A DNA stretch of 64,000 nucleotides, taken from Acidobacteriaceae bacterium (GTDB lineage: Bacteria > Acidobacteriota > Terriglobia > Terriglobales > Acidobacteriaceae). Where the stretch lies: positions 1 through 64,000 of the forward strand of contig CAHJWL010000012.1 in the NCBI GenBank assembly GCA_903642235.1, read 5' to 3'. This document shows, in pieces, positions 1 through 9,020 of this stretch (the first letter of the stretch is position 1; each line of letters starts with the position of its first letter). A program made the translations under genes and the position numbers. Under the pieces are notes generated by a model. It was not told where the DNA came from. It made no database searches and worked only from the letters and a program-made list of their open reading frames with translations.

Positions 1-1149
1 AGATTTCCGGGCGTGGGGCGTGAAGTGACGGACGACGAACTCCTGGAAGATGTTGCCGACGGCGCCGCCGGCGAAGCCGATGAGGGTGTTGTTGACGACG
101 GTTGCGCCATCATTTCGATTTTCGGCGGGGAGGTAGGCGTTTTCGATGCCGGCGGTTGCGAAGTTGCCGAGGATGCCGGAGTAGTTTGGCTGCCAGTGGC
201 CGTTGTCTCCCTTAGCGACGACGACCTGCATGGTGGAGCGGAAGATGCGGGAGCGGATGGTGCCGGTGCCCTGGTAGAAGTAGCGCGGATCCTGCCGGAA
301 GAGGATGGGGAGCAGGGCTCCTCCGATGCCGGTATCGATGAGGACGCCGCCGTAGTTTGAGGCGTACCGCTTGCCGTAGCCGGCGGCTCCCTGGCCGTAG
401 CCGGCATTGGTGTTGTTGGCCTGCTGGATGCCGGCGGCGGCTCCGGTGATGACGAAGGTGAAGGGGTTGACGACGGCCTTCGAGGCGAGCTCGAGTTTTT
501 GCCGGCGGCTGAGCGGAAGAGCGTTGGGCAGGTAGCTGACGTAGTAGTTGGGGAGGACGCCAAGGACGCGCTGCTGCTCCTCGTCGTGGATCTGATCTTC
601 GGCGATCTCGGTGCGGGTGAGGGTGACTTCGATGTCGCTGGCGGTGCCGGGGTGGAGGGTGATGGGTGAGAGCTGGGCGGTCTGGCTGGCGGTGGCGGAG
701 CCGGTGGTCTGCTCGCGGGTGAAGCCGTTGGCGACGACGGAGAGGGTGAAGGGGCCGGGGTTGAGGCCGGAGAGGGTAAAGGTGCCGTCGGCTGCGGAGG
801 TGGTTTGCAGGGCGGTGGGGGAGGGTTCGCCGGGCTGGGTGAGGGTGATCAGGGCGTTGGGGAGGGCAGCGCCATCGCGATCGAGGACGGTGCCGCGGAT
901 GCTGGTGGGTTGCTGCTGCGAGGTTTGCGGGGCGGGCTGAGAGGGTGTCTGGGAAGGTGTTTGGGAGGGTATTTGGGGCTGAGGAGCTTCCGGCAGATCA
1001 GCGCGCAGCAGGGCCTGCTGCGCGAGGGAGGATGGGGCGATGGCGCAGAGCAGGGCACCGGACAGCGCACGCGAGGCCAGGTGCGGAAGTAGCCTGCCGA
1101 GGGCCCGTGTCGGCGAGGGCGTCAGTGTGCCGTTCTTTCTCGGTCCCAC
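1..1149 (-). CDS. Secreted carboxypeptidase-regulatory-like domain protein, C-terminus cut by window start
   Basis: Reading the minus strand from a GTG at 1149 gives an open frame to the window edge (about 383 codons, no stop). It begins with a basic stretch and a hydrophobic signal peptide (ALSGALLCAIAPSSLAQQ), followed by a Gln/Pro/Thr-rich linker (about residues 55-80). Next comes a CarboxypepD_reg-type beta-sandwich (about residues 80-165) with the typical pattern IRGTVLDRDGA...GTFTLSGL. The remainder is a Gly/Asn-rich region (NAGYGQGAAGYGKRYASNYG) of unknown fold. The frame is closed by TGA just upstream of the GTG, so the start lies within a few codons, but no good ribosome binding site is visible. 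Acidobacteria carry many such proteins; some are TonB-dependent-receptor-like, but no plug or barrel is seen here. The function is unknown; an outer-membrane or surface location is inferred. Confidence 0.75.
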   Translation of the reverse strand, partial: MGPRKNGTLTPSPTRALGRLLPHLASRALSGALLCAIAPSSLAQQALLRADLPEAPQPQIPSQTPSQTPSQPAPQTSQQQPTSIRGTVLDRDGAALPNALITLTQPGEPSPTALQTTSAADGTFTLSGLNPGPFTLSVVANGFTREQTTGSATASQTAQLSPITLHPGTASDIEVTLTRTEIAEDQIHDEEQQRVLGVLPNYYVSYLPNALPLSRRQKLELASKAVVNPFTFVITGAAAGIQQANNTNAGYGQGAAGYGKRYASNYGGVLIDTGIGGALLPILFRQDPRYFYQGTGTIRSRIFRSTMQVVVAKGDNGHWQPNYSGILGNFATAGIENAYLPAENRNDGATVVNNTLIGFAGGAVGNIFQEFVVRHFTPHARKS

Positions 1150-1288
1150 GAGGTAAGAATATCGCGTTCAGGCGGCTGGCGTTGGGACGATTGTGGGATG
1201 AGGGCTGGAGCAGAGACGCAGGTCTGCTTTTCTGCGAAGGAGGACAAGGGGAAGAGAGGGGACGAGAGTAGGTGACCCGAGGCCGCGG

Positions 1289-1738
1289 CTAACGTTTGGC
1301 GTGGAGCTGCTGGCCGCCGGGGAGGATGACGGTGGTGGCTTCGAGGACGGCACCGTTCCAGGAGGCAGCGGGTTTGGGGAGGATGTGGAGCTTGCCGGTG
1401 GCGGTGACGGTGCGGCCGGCGAAGGGGATGATGGCGGTTTCCTGGCCGGGGAGGGTGAAGGCGATGTCGCGGATGACCTGGCGCGTGGCGCCGAGGCGGT
1501 AGGGCGTGGGGGACTCGATGATGAGGAACTGCTTGCCGGCGCGGGTCTGCAGGGCGAGGGTGCCGGTGACCGTGGCCGGGTCGCCATTGTGGATGGGGAC
1601 GCTGACGGTGGAGGTGCTGGGGGTGTCCTGCGAGGTGGGGGTGGAGGAGAGGGTGGTGGGGCCGGAGTTCTTTGGGGTCTGGGCGTGGAGGAGCGTCGGT
1701 GCGAGGAGGGCGGCGGCGAGGATGAGGTGGGCGCGCAT
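1289..1738 (-). CDS. Small secreted protein of unknown function
   Basis: 149 residues with a clear signal peptide (MRAHLILAAALLAPTLLHAQ). A Ser/Thr/Pro-rich segment follows, then a beta-rich domain (about residues 50-149) with patterns such as VTGTLAL and TVTATGKLHI that suggest a small OB-like or beta-barrel fold. It has no catalytic motif and no Cys pair. It lies on the same strand as the partial gene downstream with about 140 bp between them, so co-transcription is possible but not shown. It resembles the short exported DUF5818-like proteins of Acidobacteria, but I cannot confirm the family. Confidence 0.75.
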   Translation of the reverse strand: MRAHLILAAALLAPTLLHAQTPKNSGPTTLSSTPTSQDTPSTSTVSVPIHNGDPATVTGTLALQTRAGKQFLIIESPTPYRLGATRQVIRDIAFTLPGQETAIIPFAGRTVTATGKLHILPKPAASWNGAVLEATTVILPGGQQLHAKR

Positions 1739-1994
1739 GGTTGCTTGTTGGACGCGGATCGTAGGGGTGCCGTGGACGAAATTTGCTGACGAGAGCCGCG
1801 GTTCCCGGGACTCGTGTTTGTCAGCTCGGATCAGACTTTCTGGTTATGAGTGCGTCAGGCTGTTGATGTGAGCTGAGCACGAGCCGATTGTCCGGCAGGG
1901 CCATGCTTCGGCCAGGCGGCGAGAAGCCTGTTTGAGCGAGCCCTCGCCGCCAAGCCTGGTAGCGCGCGCATGACGATCGTCGGGATGTCCCCTG

Positions 1995-2504
1995 CTATTT
2001 TGCCGGCGCCAGCTCCGCAACGACCGTAGCCAGTTTCTCGAGTATCTGGTTCCAGCCTTCCATCTGACCGCTCTCTTTTGCGCTCTCCGTGGATTCATTT
2101 CCTATGAAGGTAAGTTTGGCTTGGCCGGTGCCGAGATCCTCAAAGAGGGTCACGTCGCAGGCACCGTCTATAGCTTCGTGTTCTATGCCTAGTTCCGCAG
2201 GGTCGATCTTGTTTCCCTCGGAGTCTGAAAAGTACATGGAAGAGACAATCTTCTGGTGGAGAACAATCTCGAGATACTCCACCGCGTTCCAGAACTCCTG
2301 CCCATCGGGCGCCTTCATGCAGAAGAGAGATCTTCCTCCAACGCGAAGATCCATCCGGCAGATGGGCGCAGTAAAGCCCTTGGGTCCCCACCACTGCATG
2401 ACGTACTGAGGCTCTGTCCATGCCTTCCACACCAACTCGCGTGGGGCGTTGAAGACTTGTGTGACAACCATTCGCTCACTTTCGCTTCCCGTGCTTTCGG
2501 TCAT
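1995..2504 (-). CDS. SRPBCC/AHSA1-type START-like domain protein
   Basis: 169 residues covering one complete AHSA1/SRPBCC domain. The N-terminal FNAPRELVWKAWTEPQYVMQWWGP is the classic signature of the family, followed by the helix-grip core and a C-terminal helix containing the GQMEGWNQILEKL motif. Family members bind small hydrophobic ligands, and many act in stress responses or are encoded beside ArsR regulators. No ArsR gene is adjacent here. The protein is cytoplasmic, with no signal peptide. The ligand cannot be predicted. Confidence 0.9.
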   Translation of the reverse strand: MTESTGSESERMVVTQVFNAPRELVWKAWTEPQYVMQWWGPKGFTAPICRMDLRVGGRSLFCMKAPDGQEFWNAVEYLEIVLHQKIVSSMYFSDSEGNKIDPAELGIEHEAIDGACDVTLFEDLGTGQAKLTFIGNESTESAKESGQMEGWNQILEKLATVVAELAPAK

Positions 2505-2646
2505 CTCTGCTCTCCTCTTCTTTCGATCGATCTATAACTCCATTCAACGTGCCGACACGCTTCTGCCGCCGGAACCGGCGATAGTTTACCGCGGAGTCAC
2601 TGACTGCCTTGATCGTCTCTGGGAGAAGCGTGCCTTGGATCTGCGG

Positions 2647-2991
2647 TTAGTCGCGGAAGTCGCGGTAGTGGACGGCTTCGGAGATACCGATCCAGATGTC
2701 GAGAAGGCCGAGGCCGGAGATGAGGCCGCGGACGGCGCCGTTGTGCAGGATGGTGCGGAGGGCAGGACGGGCAAGGATGAAGGCGTTGTGGTCCCAGATG
2801 CGGCTCCACCAGGGAAGGATCATGACCAGAACGCCAAGGTAGACGCAGAAGAGGACAAGCACGAGGAGGGAGAGACGCTGCAGCCAGACAGGAGCCGCGG
2901 CGCGCGGTCTGTTGCTGGACGGAGACCGGGTGGTGACGGAAGGGATGGTGGTGCTGTCGTCGTCCGGGAGGTGCAGTTGCTCTGCCAACAT
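2647..2991 (-). CDS. Small membrane protein of unknown function
   Basis: 114 residues from an ATG at 2991, which has a GAGAG ribosome binding site just upstream. A longer in-frame start at 3078 exists, but it runs through a copy of the dispersed hairpin repeat, so its extra N-terminus is an artefact. About 40 polar residues are followed by one strong transmembrane segment (LSLLVLVLFCVYLGVLVMILPWW). A second, weaker hydrophobic stretch (LISGLGLLDIWIGISEAVHY) lies near the C-terminus. The hydrophobic part resembles small membrane proteins annotated only as hypothetical in Acidobacteria. Function unknown. Confidence 0.7.
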   Translation of the reverse strand: MLAEQLHLPDDDSTTIPSVTTRSPSSNRPRAAAPVWLQRLSLLVLVLFCVYLGVLVMILPWWSRIWDHNAFILARPALRTILHNGAVRGLISGLGLLDIWIGISEAVHYRDFRD

Positions 2992-3051
2992 GGAGCTCTC
3001 GTTTCTGACTTTAGCAGAACAGATGGGTTGGCAGGTCTGGTGTTCCGGATA

Positions 3052-3087
3052 CGGAAGCAGATCCGTACCGGATGACAAACAAAAAGA
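3052..3087 (+). repeat. Dispersed hairpin repeat, copy with compensated stem
   Basis: Contains GAAGCAGATCCG-TAC-CGGATGACA followed by an A-rich tail. The stem is ATCCG/CGGAT, whereas most copies have ATCCC/GGGAT, so both sides of the stem changed together. It lies between the divergent genes at 2991 and 3159. Confidence 0.8.
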
Positions 3088-3158
3088 GAGAACAGAAAAG
3101 CGAAACAGAAAGGGCGGAGGCAGAGGGGGTCAATAGGGGCGGATGAGAAGATAAAAGG

Positions 3159-5141
3159 ATGCTGCAACTTTCAGGTGTAGGCAAGCGCTTCGGACAGAAG
3201 CTGCTGTATGAAGACGTGAACTGGCTGATTACGCCGGGCGAGCGGTCAGGGCTGGTGGGTGGAAACGGGACGGGCAAATCGACGCTGCTGAAGCTGCTGG
3301 CCGGGAGCGAGGGGCCGGACTACGGCACGATGTCGAAGCAGAAGGGCATGACGATCGGGTACCTGCCGCAGGACGGGCTGACGATGCGCGGCAAGACGGT
3401 GTTCGAGGAGTGCCTGAGCGTGTTTGACGCGGTGCGGGGGCTCGAGGGGGAGTCGGAAGAGCTGAGCACGAAGCTGAGTGTGCATGCGGAGGGAAGTCCG
3501 GAGTACGAGGCGGCGGCGGAACGGTTCAACGAGGTGATGGACCTGATGCAGACGCACGATATTTACACGCTCGACTATCAAGTAGGCACGGTGCTGGGCG
3601 GGCTGGGGTTTCCGAAGGAGGATTGGGAGCGGCGGACGGAGGAGTTCTCGGGTGGGTGGCAGATGCGGATTGCGCTGGCGAAGCTGCTGCTGGAGAAGCC
3701 GAGTCTGCTGCTGCTGGACGAACCGACGAACCATCTGGATCTCGAGACGCGGAACTGGCTTGAGGAGTACCTGAAGAACTATGAGCGGGCGTTTGTGCTG
3801 ATTTCGCACGACCGGTATTTTCTCGACGTGACTGTCGGCAAGATTGTGGAGCTTTGGAATAAACGCGCGCACTTCTATGTGGGTGGCTACGAGAAGTTTG
3901 TGAAGCAGAAGGAAGAGCGCAAGACGCAGCTGCTGAGTGCGTACAAGAATCAACGCGATCGGATTGAGGCGCTCGAGGCATTTATCAATCGGTTTCGCGC
4001 GCAGGCGACAAAGGCGAAGCAGGTGCAGAGCCGGATCAAGGAACTCGAGAAGATCGAGCGGATCGAGATCCCGGAGGAGGAGGCGACGATTCACTTCACG
4101 ATCCCGCAGCCGCCGGCGAGCGGGCGGACGGTGATCGACGTGAAGCACCTGACGAAGGTGTATCCGACGAAGGATGGCGGGACGAAGACGATTCTCGAGG
4201 ACGTGAGTTTTTCGATCGAGCGCGGCGACCGGATTGCGCTGGTGGGCGCGAACGGCGCGGGAAAGTCGACGCTGATCCGGATGCTGTCAGACCTGGAGCC
4301 GCCGACGAAGGGCGAGATCAAGCTGGGGCACAATGTGCTGGCAGACTACTTTGCGCAGGATCAGTACAAGGTGCTGGATCCGGCGGCGGAGATGCTGGAT
4401 GACATCGCGGGAACAGCGACCAAGGTGCCTGTGGTCGAGCTGCGGAGTTTGCTCGGGTGCTTCATGTTTTCTGGCGATGATGTGTTCAAGAAGCTGGGGG
4501 TGCTGAGCGGCGGCGAGCGCAACCGGTATGCGATGGCGAAGATGCTGGTGAGCCCGGCGAACATGCTGCTGCTCGATGAGCCAACGAACCACCTGGATCT
4601 GCGGGCGAAGGATGTGCTGCTTGATGCAATACGTAACTTCACCGGTACCGTATTGTTTGTGAGCCACGATCGCTACTTCATTGATGGCCTGGCGACGAGG
4701 GTGTTCGAGGTGGAGGACAGGCGGGTGCATGTGTACCCGGGGAACTATGAGGACTACCTGTGGCGCAAGCAGGGTGGGCCGGAGAACGTAGTGACCTCGC
4801 TCGCGCGACATAGCGTGGTGGGGAGTGCGACGGAGAGGCCGGTGGTGGAGGATGCGGTGGAGAAGGCGCCGATTGCTGCTGTTGTGGTGAAGGAGCCGGT
4901 GAAGAAGCTGAACCCGATCAAGCTGAAGCTGCTCGAGGAGAAGGTGGCGGCGGCGGAGGAGGAGATACCGGCGCTCGAAGAGGCGATCGCCACGGCGGAG
5001 GGGCAGATGGCGGTGTTTACGTCGGCGGACGAGGCGCAGAAGTTAGCGGCGCGCGCGGAAGGGATGCGGGTGCGGCTCCAGGTGCTGACGCGGGAGTGGG
5101 AGCAGATGGCAGGGGAGTTAGAGGAGCAGCGCTCGGCGTAG
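3159..5141 (+). CDS. ABC-F family ATP-binding cassette protein (Uup-like)
   Basis: 660 residues with two ABC ATPase domains in one chain and no transmembrane segment, as expected of the ABC-F translation-factor family. Domain 1 has Walker A GGNGTGKST (about residue 34), signature SGGWQMR and Walker B LLLLDEPTNHLD. Domain 2 has Walker A GANGAGKST, signature LSGGERNR and LLLLDEPTNHLD. A charged linker (about 240-310) joins them. The C-terminus (about 585-660) is a Glu/Ala-rich coiled coil of the Uup type. ABC-F proteins act on the ribosome and some give antibiotic protection; which role applies here is not evident. The ATG has a GAGAAG ribosome binding site. It is the only gene in its unit. Confidence 0.95.
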   Translation: MLQLSGVGKRFGQKLLYEDVNWLITPGERSGLVGGNGTGKSTLLKLLAGSEGPDYGTMSKQKGMTIGYLPQDGLTMRGKTVFEECLSVFDAVRGLEGESEELSTKLSVHAEGSPEYEAAAERFNEVMDLMQTHDIYTLDYQVGTVLGGLGFPKEDWERRTEEFSGGWQMRIALAKLLLEKPSLLLLDEPTNHLDLETRNWLEEYLKNYERAFVLISHDRYFLDVTVGKIVELWNKRAHFYVGGYEKFVKQKEERKTQLLSAYKNQRDRIEALEAFINRFRAQATKAKQVQSRIKELEKIERIEIPEEEATIHFTIPQPPASGRTVIDVKHLTKVYPTKDGGTKTILEDVSFSIERGDRIALVGANGAGKSTLIRMLSDLEPPTKGEIKLGHNVLADYFAQDQYKVLDPAAEMLDDIAGTATKVPVVELRSLLGCFMFSGDDVFKKLGVLSGGERNRYAMAKMLVSPANMLLLDEPTNHLDLRAKDVLLDAIRNFTGTVLFVSHDRYFIDGLATRVFEVEDRRVHVYPGNYEDYLWRKQGGPENVVTSLARHSVVGSATERPVVEDAVEKAPIAAVVVKEPVKKLNPIKLKLLEEKVAAAEEEIPALEEAIATAEGQMAVFTSADEAQKLAARAEGMRVRLQVLTREWEQMAGELEEQRSA

Positions 5142-5301
5142 AGGCGCTCTGCGGGGTGTGCCGTGTTGCTCGGGGGCCAGGGTGCAGTGCTACGTTCGGT
5201 TTACAGAATATGAACTGCCGGGACTCTTTGCTGCGCTTAGCATGAGAACGGAAGGCGCGGTGACGGAGGAAGAGCGTTCCTTATCGATTTGGTTCCCGGT
5301 G

Positions 5302-5566
5302 GAGAAGCAGATCCCTACGGGATGACAACCAAAAGAGGGCTTGACTGGGCGTTCCCGGTGGAGAAGCAGATCGCTGCGGGATGACAACGAAAAAGAGGGC
5401 TTAATTGGGCATTCCCGGTAGAGAAGCAGATCGCTACGGGATGACAACCAAAAGGGGCTTGATTGGGCGTTCCTGGTGGAGAAGCAGATCCCTACGGGAT
5501 GACAACTAAAAAGGATTCGATTGGGCGTTTCCGGTGGAGAAGCAGATCGCTACGGGATGACAACAA
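5302..5566 (+). repeat. Tandem array of five ~59-bp units of the dispersed hairpin repeat
   Basis: The motif GAAGCAGATC begins at 5304, 5363, 5423, 5481 and 5539, giving a 58-60 bp period. Each unit holds the hairpin core (ATCCCTACGGGAT or the variant ATCGCTACGGGAT), then GACAAC, an A-rich tract and a spacer resembling TTGATTGGGCGTTCC. It lies between the convergent ABC-F and HxlR genes. Confidence 0.9.
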
Positions 5567-5570
5567 AGGA

Positions 5571-5651
5571 CAGTATGCCTATGGAATGACAACCAAGGGC
5601 AGTATGCCTATGGGATGACAATCAAGGGCAGTATGCCTGCGGATGACAACC
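5571..5651 (+). repeat. Tandem array of three ~29-bp units
   Basis: CAGTATGCCT recurs at 5571, 5600 and 5629, an exact 29-bp period. Each copy is followed by a variant of the GGATGACAACC end of the larger repeat. The period is half that of the adjoining 59-bp array, and the unit looks like a shortened derivative of it. Confidence 0.85.
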
Positions 5652-5683
5652 AGAGAAGTCAGGGCAGGTTATGCTGCGTGACC

Positions 5684-6088
5684 TCAGGTGAGAGGCGCCG
5701 GGTGACGTTTCGCGCGGACTTTGAGGACCTTGCTGACGTTGAGTTCGACCCAGTCGGTGAGGGTCTTGATGGGGGTGGCGGCTTCGGAGCCGAGGGGGGT
5801 TAGGCTGTACTCGACCTTGGGCGGGACGGTGGGGTAGACGGTGCGGGTGAGGAAGCCGTCGGCTTCGAGCTGCTGGAGCGATTGCGCGAGCATTTTCTCG
5901 CTGACGCCGCCGATCTCGCGGCCGAGCTCAGAGAAGCGGTGGGTGCGTTCGAGAAGAAGGATGAGGATGAGCGAGCCCCAGCGCGAGGTGAGGTGATCGA
6001 GGACGCCGCGCGAGGGACAGTTGGCGACGTAGAGGTTTCCCTGACGGGCTTTGCGGGCGAGCAGGAGGCGCGAGGGACTGGTGCTCAT
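5684..6088 (-). CDS. HxlR-family winged-helix transcriptional regulator (QorR-like)
   Basis: 134 residues forming one HxlR winged helix. The hallmark N-terminal Cys is at residue 24 (NLYVANCPSRGVLDHLTSRWG), followed by helix-turn-helix and wing motifs FSELGREIGGVSEKMLAQSLQQLE and VEYSLTPLG. In characterised relatives (YodB, QorR) the conserved Cys senses diamide, quinones or aldehydes and releases DNA. The gene is divergent from the YtfG/QOR2-type reductase at 6187, a known regulator-target arrangement. The intergenic region carries two palindromes, so autoregulation plus control of the reductase is the likely scheme. The sensing ligand itself is inferred from family members. Confidence 0.93.
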   Translation of the reverse strand: MSTSPSRLLLARKARQGNLYVANCPSRGVLDHLTSRWGSLILILLLERTHRFSELGREIGGVSEKMLAQSLQQLEADGFLTRTVYPTVPPKVEYSLTPLGSEAATPIKTLTDWVELNVSKVLKVRAKRHPAPLT

Positions 6089-6098
6089 GCCAGTAGCT

Positions 6099-6128
6099 TA
6101 CCTTAAGGTACGTACTTACGGAAAGTTA
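6099..6128. promoter_or_regulatory. Candidate HxlR operators between the divergent pair
   Basis: The 98-bp gap between the regulator and the reductase contains a perfect 12-bp palindrome TACCTTAAGGTA (6099-6110). Just beside it is an interrupted one, ACTT-N5-AAGT (6114-6126). HxlR regulators such as YodB bind TACT/AGTA-type inverted repeats, so these are the natural operator candidates. Confidence 0.55.
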
Positions 6129-6186
6129 GTCCCGGGCGTAGAGTGTCTTCAGGAACGCGCTGCGGATCGCGCACGAGGAGAACACG

Positions 6187-7041
6187 ATGATTGTAGTGAC
6201 GGGAGCAACGGGCAAACTGGGGCGGCTGGTCGTAGACGGTCTGCTGAAAAAGGTAGCAGCGGATGAGATTGTCGCGGCGGTGCGATCACCGGAGAAGGCG
6301 ACGGAGCTGAAGGCACTGGGCGTGCAGGTGCGTGAGGCCGACTATGGCCGGCCGGAGACGCTGCGGACGGCGTTTCGAGGTGCGGAGAAGGTGCTGCTGA
6401 TCTCTTCGAGTGAGGTGGGCCAGCGGGTGGTGCAGCACACGGCGGTGATCGAGGCGGCGAAGGCAGCCGGGGTGACGCTGCTCGCGTACACGAGTTTGCT
6501 CCATGCGGACACGACGACGCTGGTGCTGGCGCCGGAACATAAGGCGACGGAGGAGGCGATTCGAGCTTCAGGTGTGCCGTATGCGTTGTTGCGCAATGGG
6601 TGGTATCTCGAGAACCACACGGAGGCGCTTGGGCCGGCCCTGGCGCACGGAGCGGTGCTGGGCGCAGCGAAGGAGGGGCGGTTTGCTTCAGCGGCGCGAG
6701 CGGACTATGCCGCGGCTGCGGTGACGGTGCTGACAAAGGAGGGATCTGCGAATAAGACCTTCGAGCTTGCGGGAGACCAGGCGTACACGTTGACGGAGCT
6801 CGCGGCGGAGGTATCGAAGCAGTCCGGGAAGACGGTGGTGTACAAGGATTTGCCGGCGACGGAGTATGCGGCTGCACTGGCCGGGTTTGGTCTGCCGGAG
6901 CCGCTGGCGCAGATGCTGGCAAAGGCGGATGAGGGCGCGGCCAAGGGCGAGATCAACAGTGACTCGCCGGATCTGCGGACGCTGATCGGGCGGCCGACGA
7001 TGACCCTGGCGGAGGCGGTGCAGACGGCGCTGAGGCGGTAG
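6187..7041 (+). CDS. qorB: NAD(P)H:quinone oxidoreductase, YtfG/QOR2-like (NmrA-type SDR)
   Basis: 284 residues that closely follow E. coli YtfG (QOR2) as I recall it. They share the N-terminal Rossmann motif VTGATGKLGR, EKVLLISSSEVGQR, AAKAAGVTLLAYTSLLHADT, LLRNGWYLEN, ADYAAAAV and FELAGDQAYTLTELA. The family reduces quinones with NADPH by one-domain NmrA-like chemistry and helps in detoxification. The ATG has a GGAG ribosome binding site 8 bases upstream. The divergent HxlR gene and shared operators indicate induction by electrophiles or quinones. The protein is cytoplasmic, with no membrane segment. Confidence 0.93.
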   Translation: MIVVTGATGKLGRLVVDGLLKKVAADEIVAAVRSPEKATELKALGVQVREADYGRPETLRTAFRGAEKVLLISSSEVGQRVVQHTAVIEAAKAAGVTLLAYTSLLHADTTTLVLAPEHKATEEAIRASGVPYALLRNGWYLENHTEALGPALAHGAVLGAAKEGRFASAARADYAAAAVTVLTKEGSANKTFELAGDQAYTLTELAAEVSKQSGKTVVYKDLPATEYAAALAGFGLPEPLAQMLAKADEGAAKGEINSDSPDLRTLIGRPTMTLAEAVQTALRR

Positions 7042-7171
7042 GAGCTTGTGTTCACGCAGTGCGCCTCTGTGTGCAGGAGGAACAGCGGATCCGTGCGGAA
7101 AGACAACAAAGAGGAGGAACAACGGGAAAGATGTCGCTGCGTTTTGCCGTGAATGCGATACCGTGCAAAGC

Positions 7172-8911
7172 ATGAGAAATCTTTTCGGAGTGAGCGGCCG
7201 CGTGGCCGGGTGCGGTCTTGTGGTTGCACTGGGGATGATGAGCGTGGTGGTGCGGGCGCAGACCGCGGAGGCGAGGGTGCAGGCGCTGAGTGCGCAGTTC
7301 TGGGAGTGGCGGTCGACCGAGCAGCCGTTTACGGACGACGACATTCCTCGACTGGACCGGGCGGCGGGGTTTACGCAGCAGTGGTCGGCGGGCGCGGTGG
7401 CGGGCTATGAACGAAAGATTGCGGAGTTTGAGCAGGAGTGGCGCGGGCTCGAGACGAAGAACGCGCCGGTGGCGGCGCAGGTGGATTGGCGGCTGCTGGG
7501 GTCGGCCATCGCGCGCGTGCACTGGGAGCTGGAGGTGAACCCGGTGTGGCGGCGCAATCCGATGTTTTATGTGGATCAGGGCCTTGGTGGCGTGTACACG
7601 CTGATGCTGCCGCCGGCACCGTTCTCCGCGGAGCGGCAGGCGAATGTGGTGCTTCGGCTGGAGAGCGTGCCGCGGCTGCTCGAGGAAGGGCGCGCGAACC
7701 TGACGGAGATGCGGCAGCCGTTCGCAGTGGTGGCGATGGAGGAGATGGACGGCATCGAGGGGCACATGGCGGCGTTCCGGGCCGGGGTGCATGCGAGTGC
7801 AGGATTTTCAGCGGAGGAGTTGCGGCGGTTTGACAGAGCGGAGGAAGCGGCAACGAAGGCGGTGGTGGCGTACCGGGAGTGGCTGCGGCCGCAGGTGGCC
7901 GGGTTGAAGAAAGAGACGGCGATTGGACGGGACGCGTACGTGTACTTTCTGAGGAATGTAGCGCTCTTGCCGTATACACCGGAGCAGATACTGGCGACGG
8001 GACGAGCGGAGTGGGCGCGTGCGGTGACGTTCGAGGCGTTGCAGGCTGCGGCGAACCAGAGTCTGCCGGAGACGCCACGGTATCCGACTCTGGCGGCGCA
8101 GGTGGACGAGGCTGACAGGCAGGAGGCGGCGATTCGGCAGTATCTGCCGCAGCATGGCCTGCTCTCAAACCCGCCGGAGGTGACGCACTACCATAGCCGG
8201 CCGATGCCAGATTACGTCGCTGCACTCTCCTTTCTGGGAGTGACGGATGACCTGACGAGCCCGGCCCGGTTGGAGCAGGACAGTGTGAGTTACAAATCAC
8301 CGCCGGACCGGGTGACGGATTTCTTTTCGGTGATTACAGCGCATGACACGCGGCCGTTGACGATTCATGAGGGGGTACCGGGGCATGCGTTTCAGCTGGC
8401 GTGGAGTTGGCACAACGCGGATCCGGTGCGGCGGCACTACTACGATTCGGAGTCGAACGAAGGGATCGGGTTTTATGCCGAAGAAATGATGCTGGTGGGC
8501 GGGTTGTTTGAGGGGGAGCCGCGGACGAAGGAGTCGATCTACCGCATGATGCGGCTGCGGGCGCTGCGGGTGGAGGTGGATGTGCGGCTGGCGCTGGGAG
8601 AGTTCACGCTGGATCAGGCGGCGGCGTACCTCGAGAAGACGGTGCCGATGGACAGAGGAACAGCGAAGGGCGAGGCTGCGATGTTTGCGTCGACACCGGG
8701 GCAGGCGATCACGTACCAGATTGGCAAGAGCGATCTGCTGCGGCTGCTTGCCGATGCGAGGGTGAAGCAGGGGCCCGGGTTCAAGTTGCAGACGTTTGAT
8801 GATGCAGTGTGGAAGAACGGGAACGTGCCGTTCGCGCTCGATCGGTGGGAGATGCTGGGGGACGCGAGCGAGGTGCCGGCGGCGCCCCGGAGCTTTGCAT
8901 GGGGACGGTGA
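7172..8911 (+). CDS. DUF885 family secreted protein (putative metallopeptidase)
   Basis: 579 residues from an ATG at 7172, chosen because it opens a clean signal peptide (RVAGCGLVVALGMMSVVVRAQ). The in-frame start at 7046 would add an unlikely Cys-rich leader. The DUF885 hallmark TIHEGVPGHAFQ and the downstream NEGIGFYAEEMML are present and match the HExxxGH...E zinc-site pattern proposed for this family. DUF885 proteins are poorly characterised; some bacterial members are annotated as peptidases. Export to the periplasm or beyond is likely. A second DUF885 gene lies at 20678-22495. An apparent copy of this gene's last codons occurs downstream near 9076-9118. Confidence 0.88.
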   Translation: MRNLFGVSGRVAGCGLVVALGMMSVVVRAQTAEARVQALSAQFWEWRSTEQPFTDDDIPRLDRAAGFTQQWSAGAVAGYERKIAEFEQEWRGLETKNAPVAAQVDWRLLGSAIARVHWELEVNPVWRRNPMFYVDQGLGGVYTLMLPPAPFSAERQANVVLRLESVPRLLEEGRANLTEMRQPFAVVAMEEMDGIEGHMAAFRAGVHASAGFSAEELRRFDRAEEAATKAVVAYREWLRPQVAGLKKETAIGRDAYVYFLRNVALLPYTPEQILATGRAEWARAVTFEALQAAANQSLPETPRYPTLAAQVDEADRQEAAIRQYLPQHGLLSNPPEVTHYHSRPMPDYVAALSFLGVTDDLTSPARLEQDSVSYKSPPDRVTDFFSVITAHDTRPLTIHEGVPGHAFQLAWSWHNADPVRRHYYDSESNEGIGFYAEEMMLVGGLFEGEPRTKESIYRMMRLRALRVEVDVRLALGEFTLDQAAAYLEKTVPMDRGTAKGEAAMFASTPGQAITYQIGKSDLLRLLADARVKQGPGFKLQTFDDAVWKNGNVPFALDRWEMLGDASEVPAAPRSFAWGR

Positions 8912-9020
8912 GCCGCGTCGCTTAGGGAGATGTGGTAGTTCCTCGCCGTGCTCGGAAGACAGTTAGAAGGTGCGGTGCGGTGGTTGGTGCGGGTGTTCCC
9001 GGTGGGGTTGGGGTCCTGGC

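Noticed and set aside
5302..5651. CRISPR-like array
   Set aside because: The units are repeated throughout, including what would be spacers; no unique spacers and no cas genes nearby.
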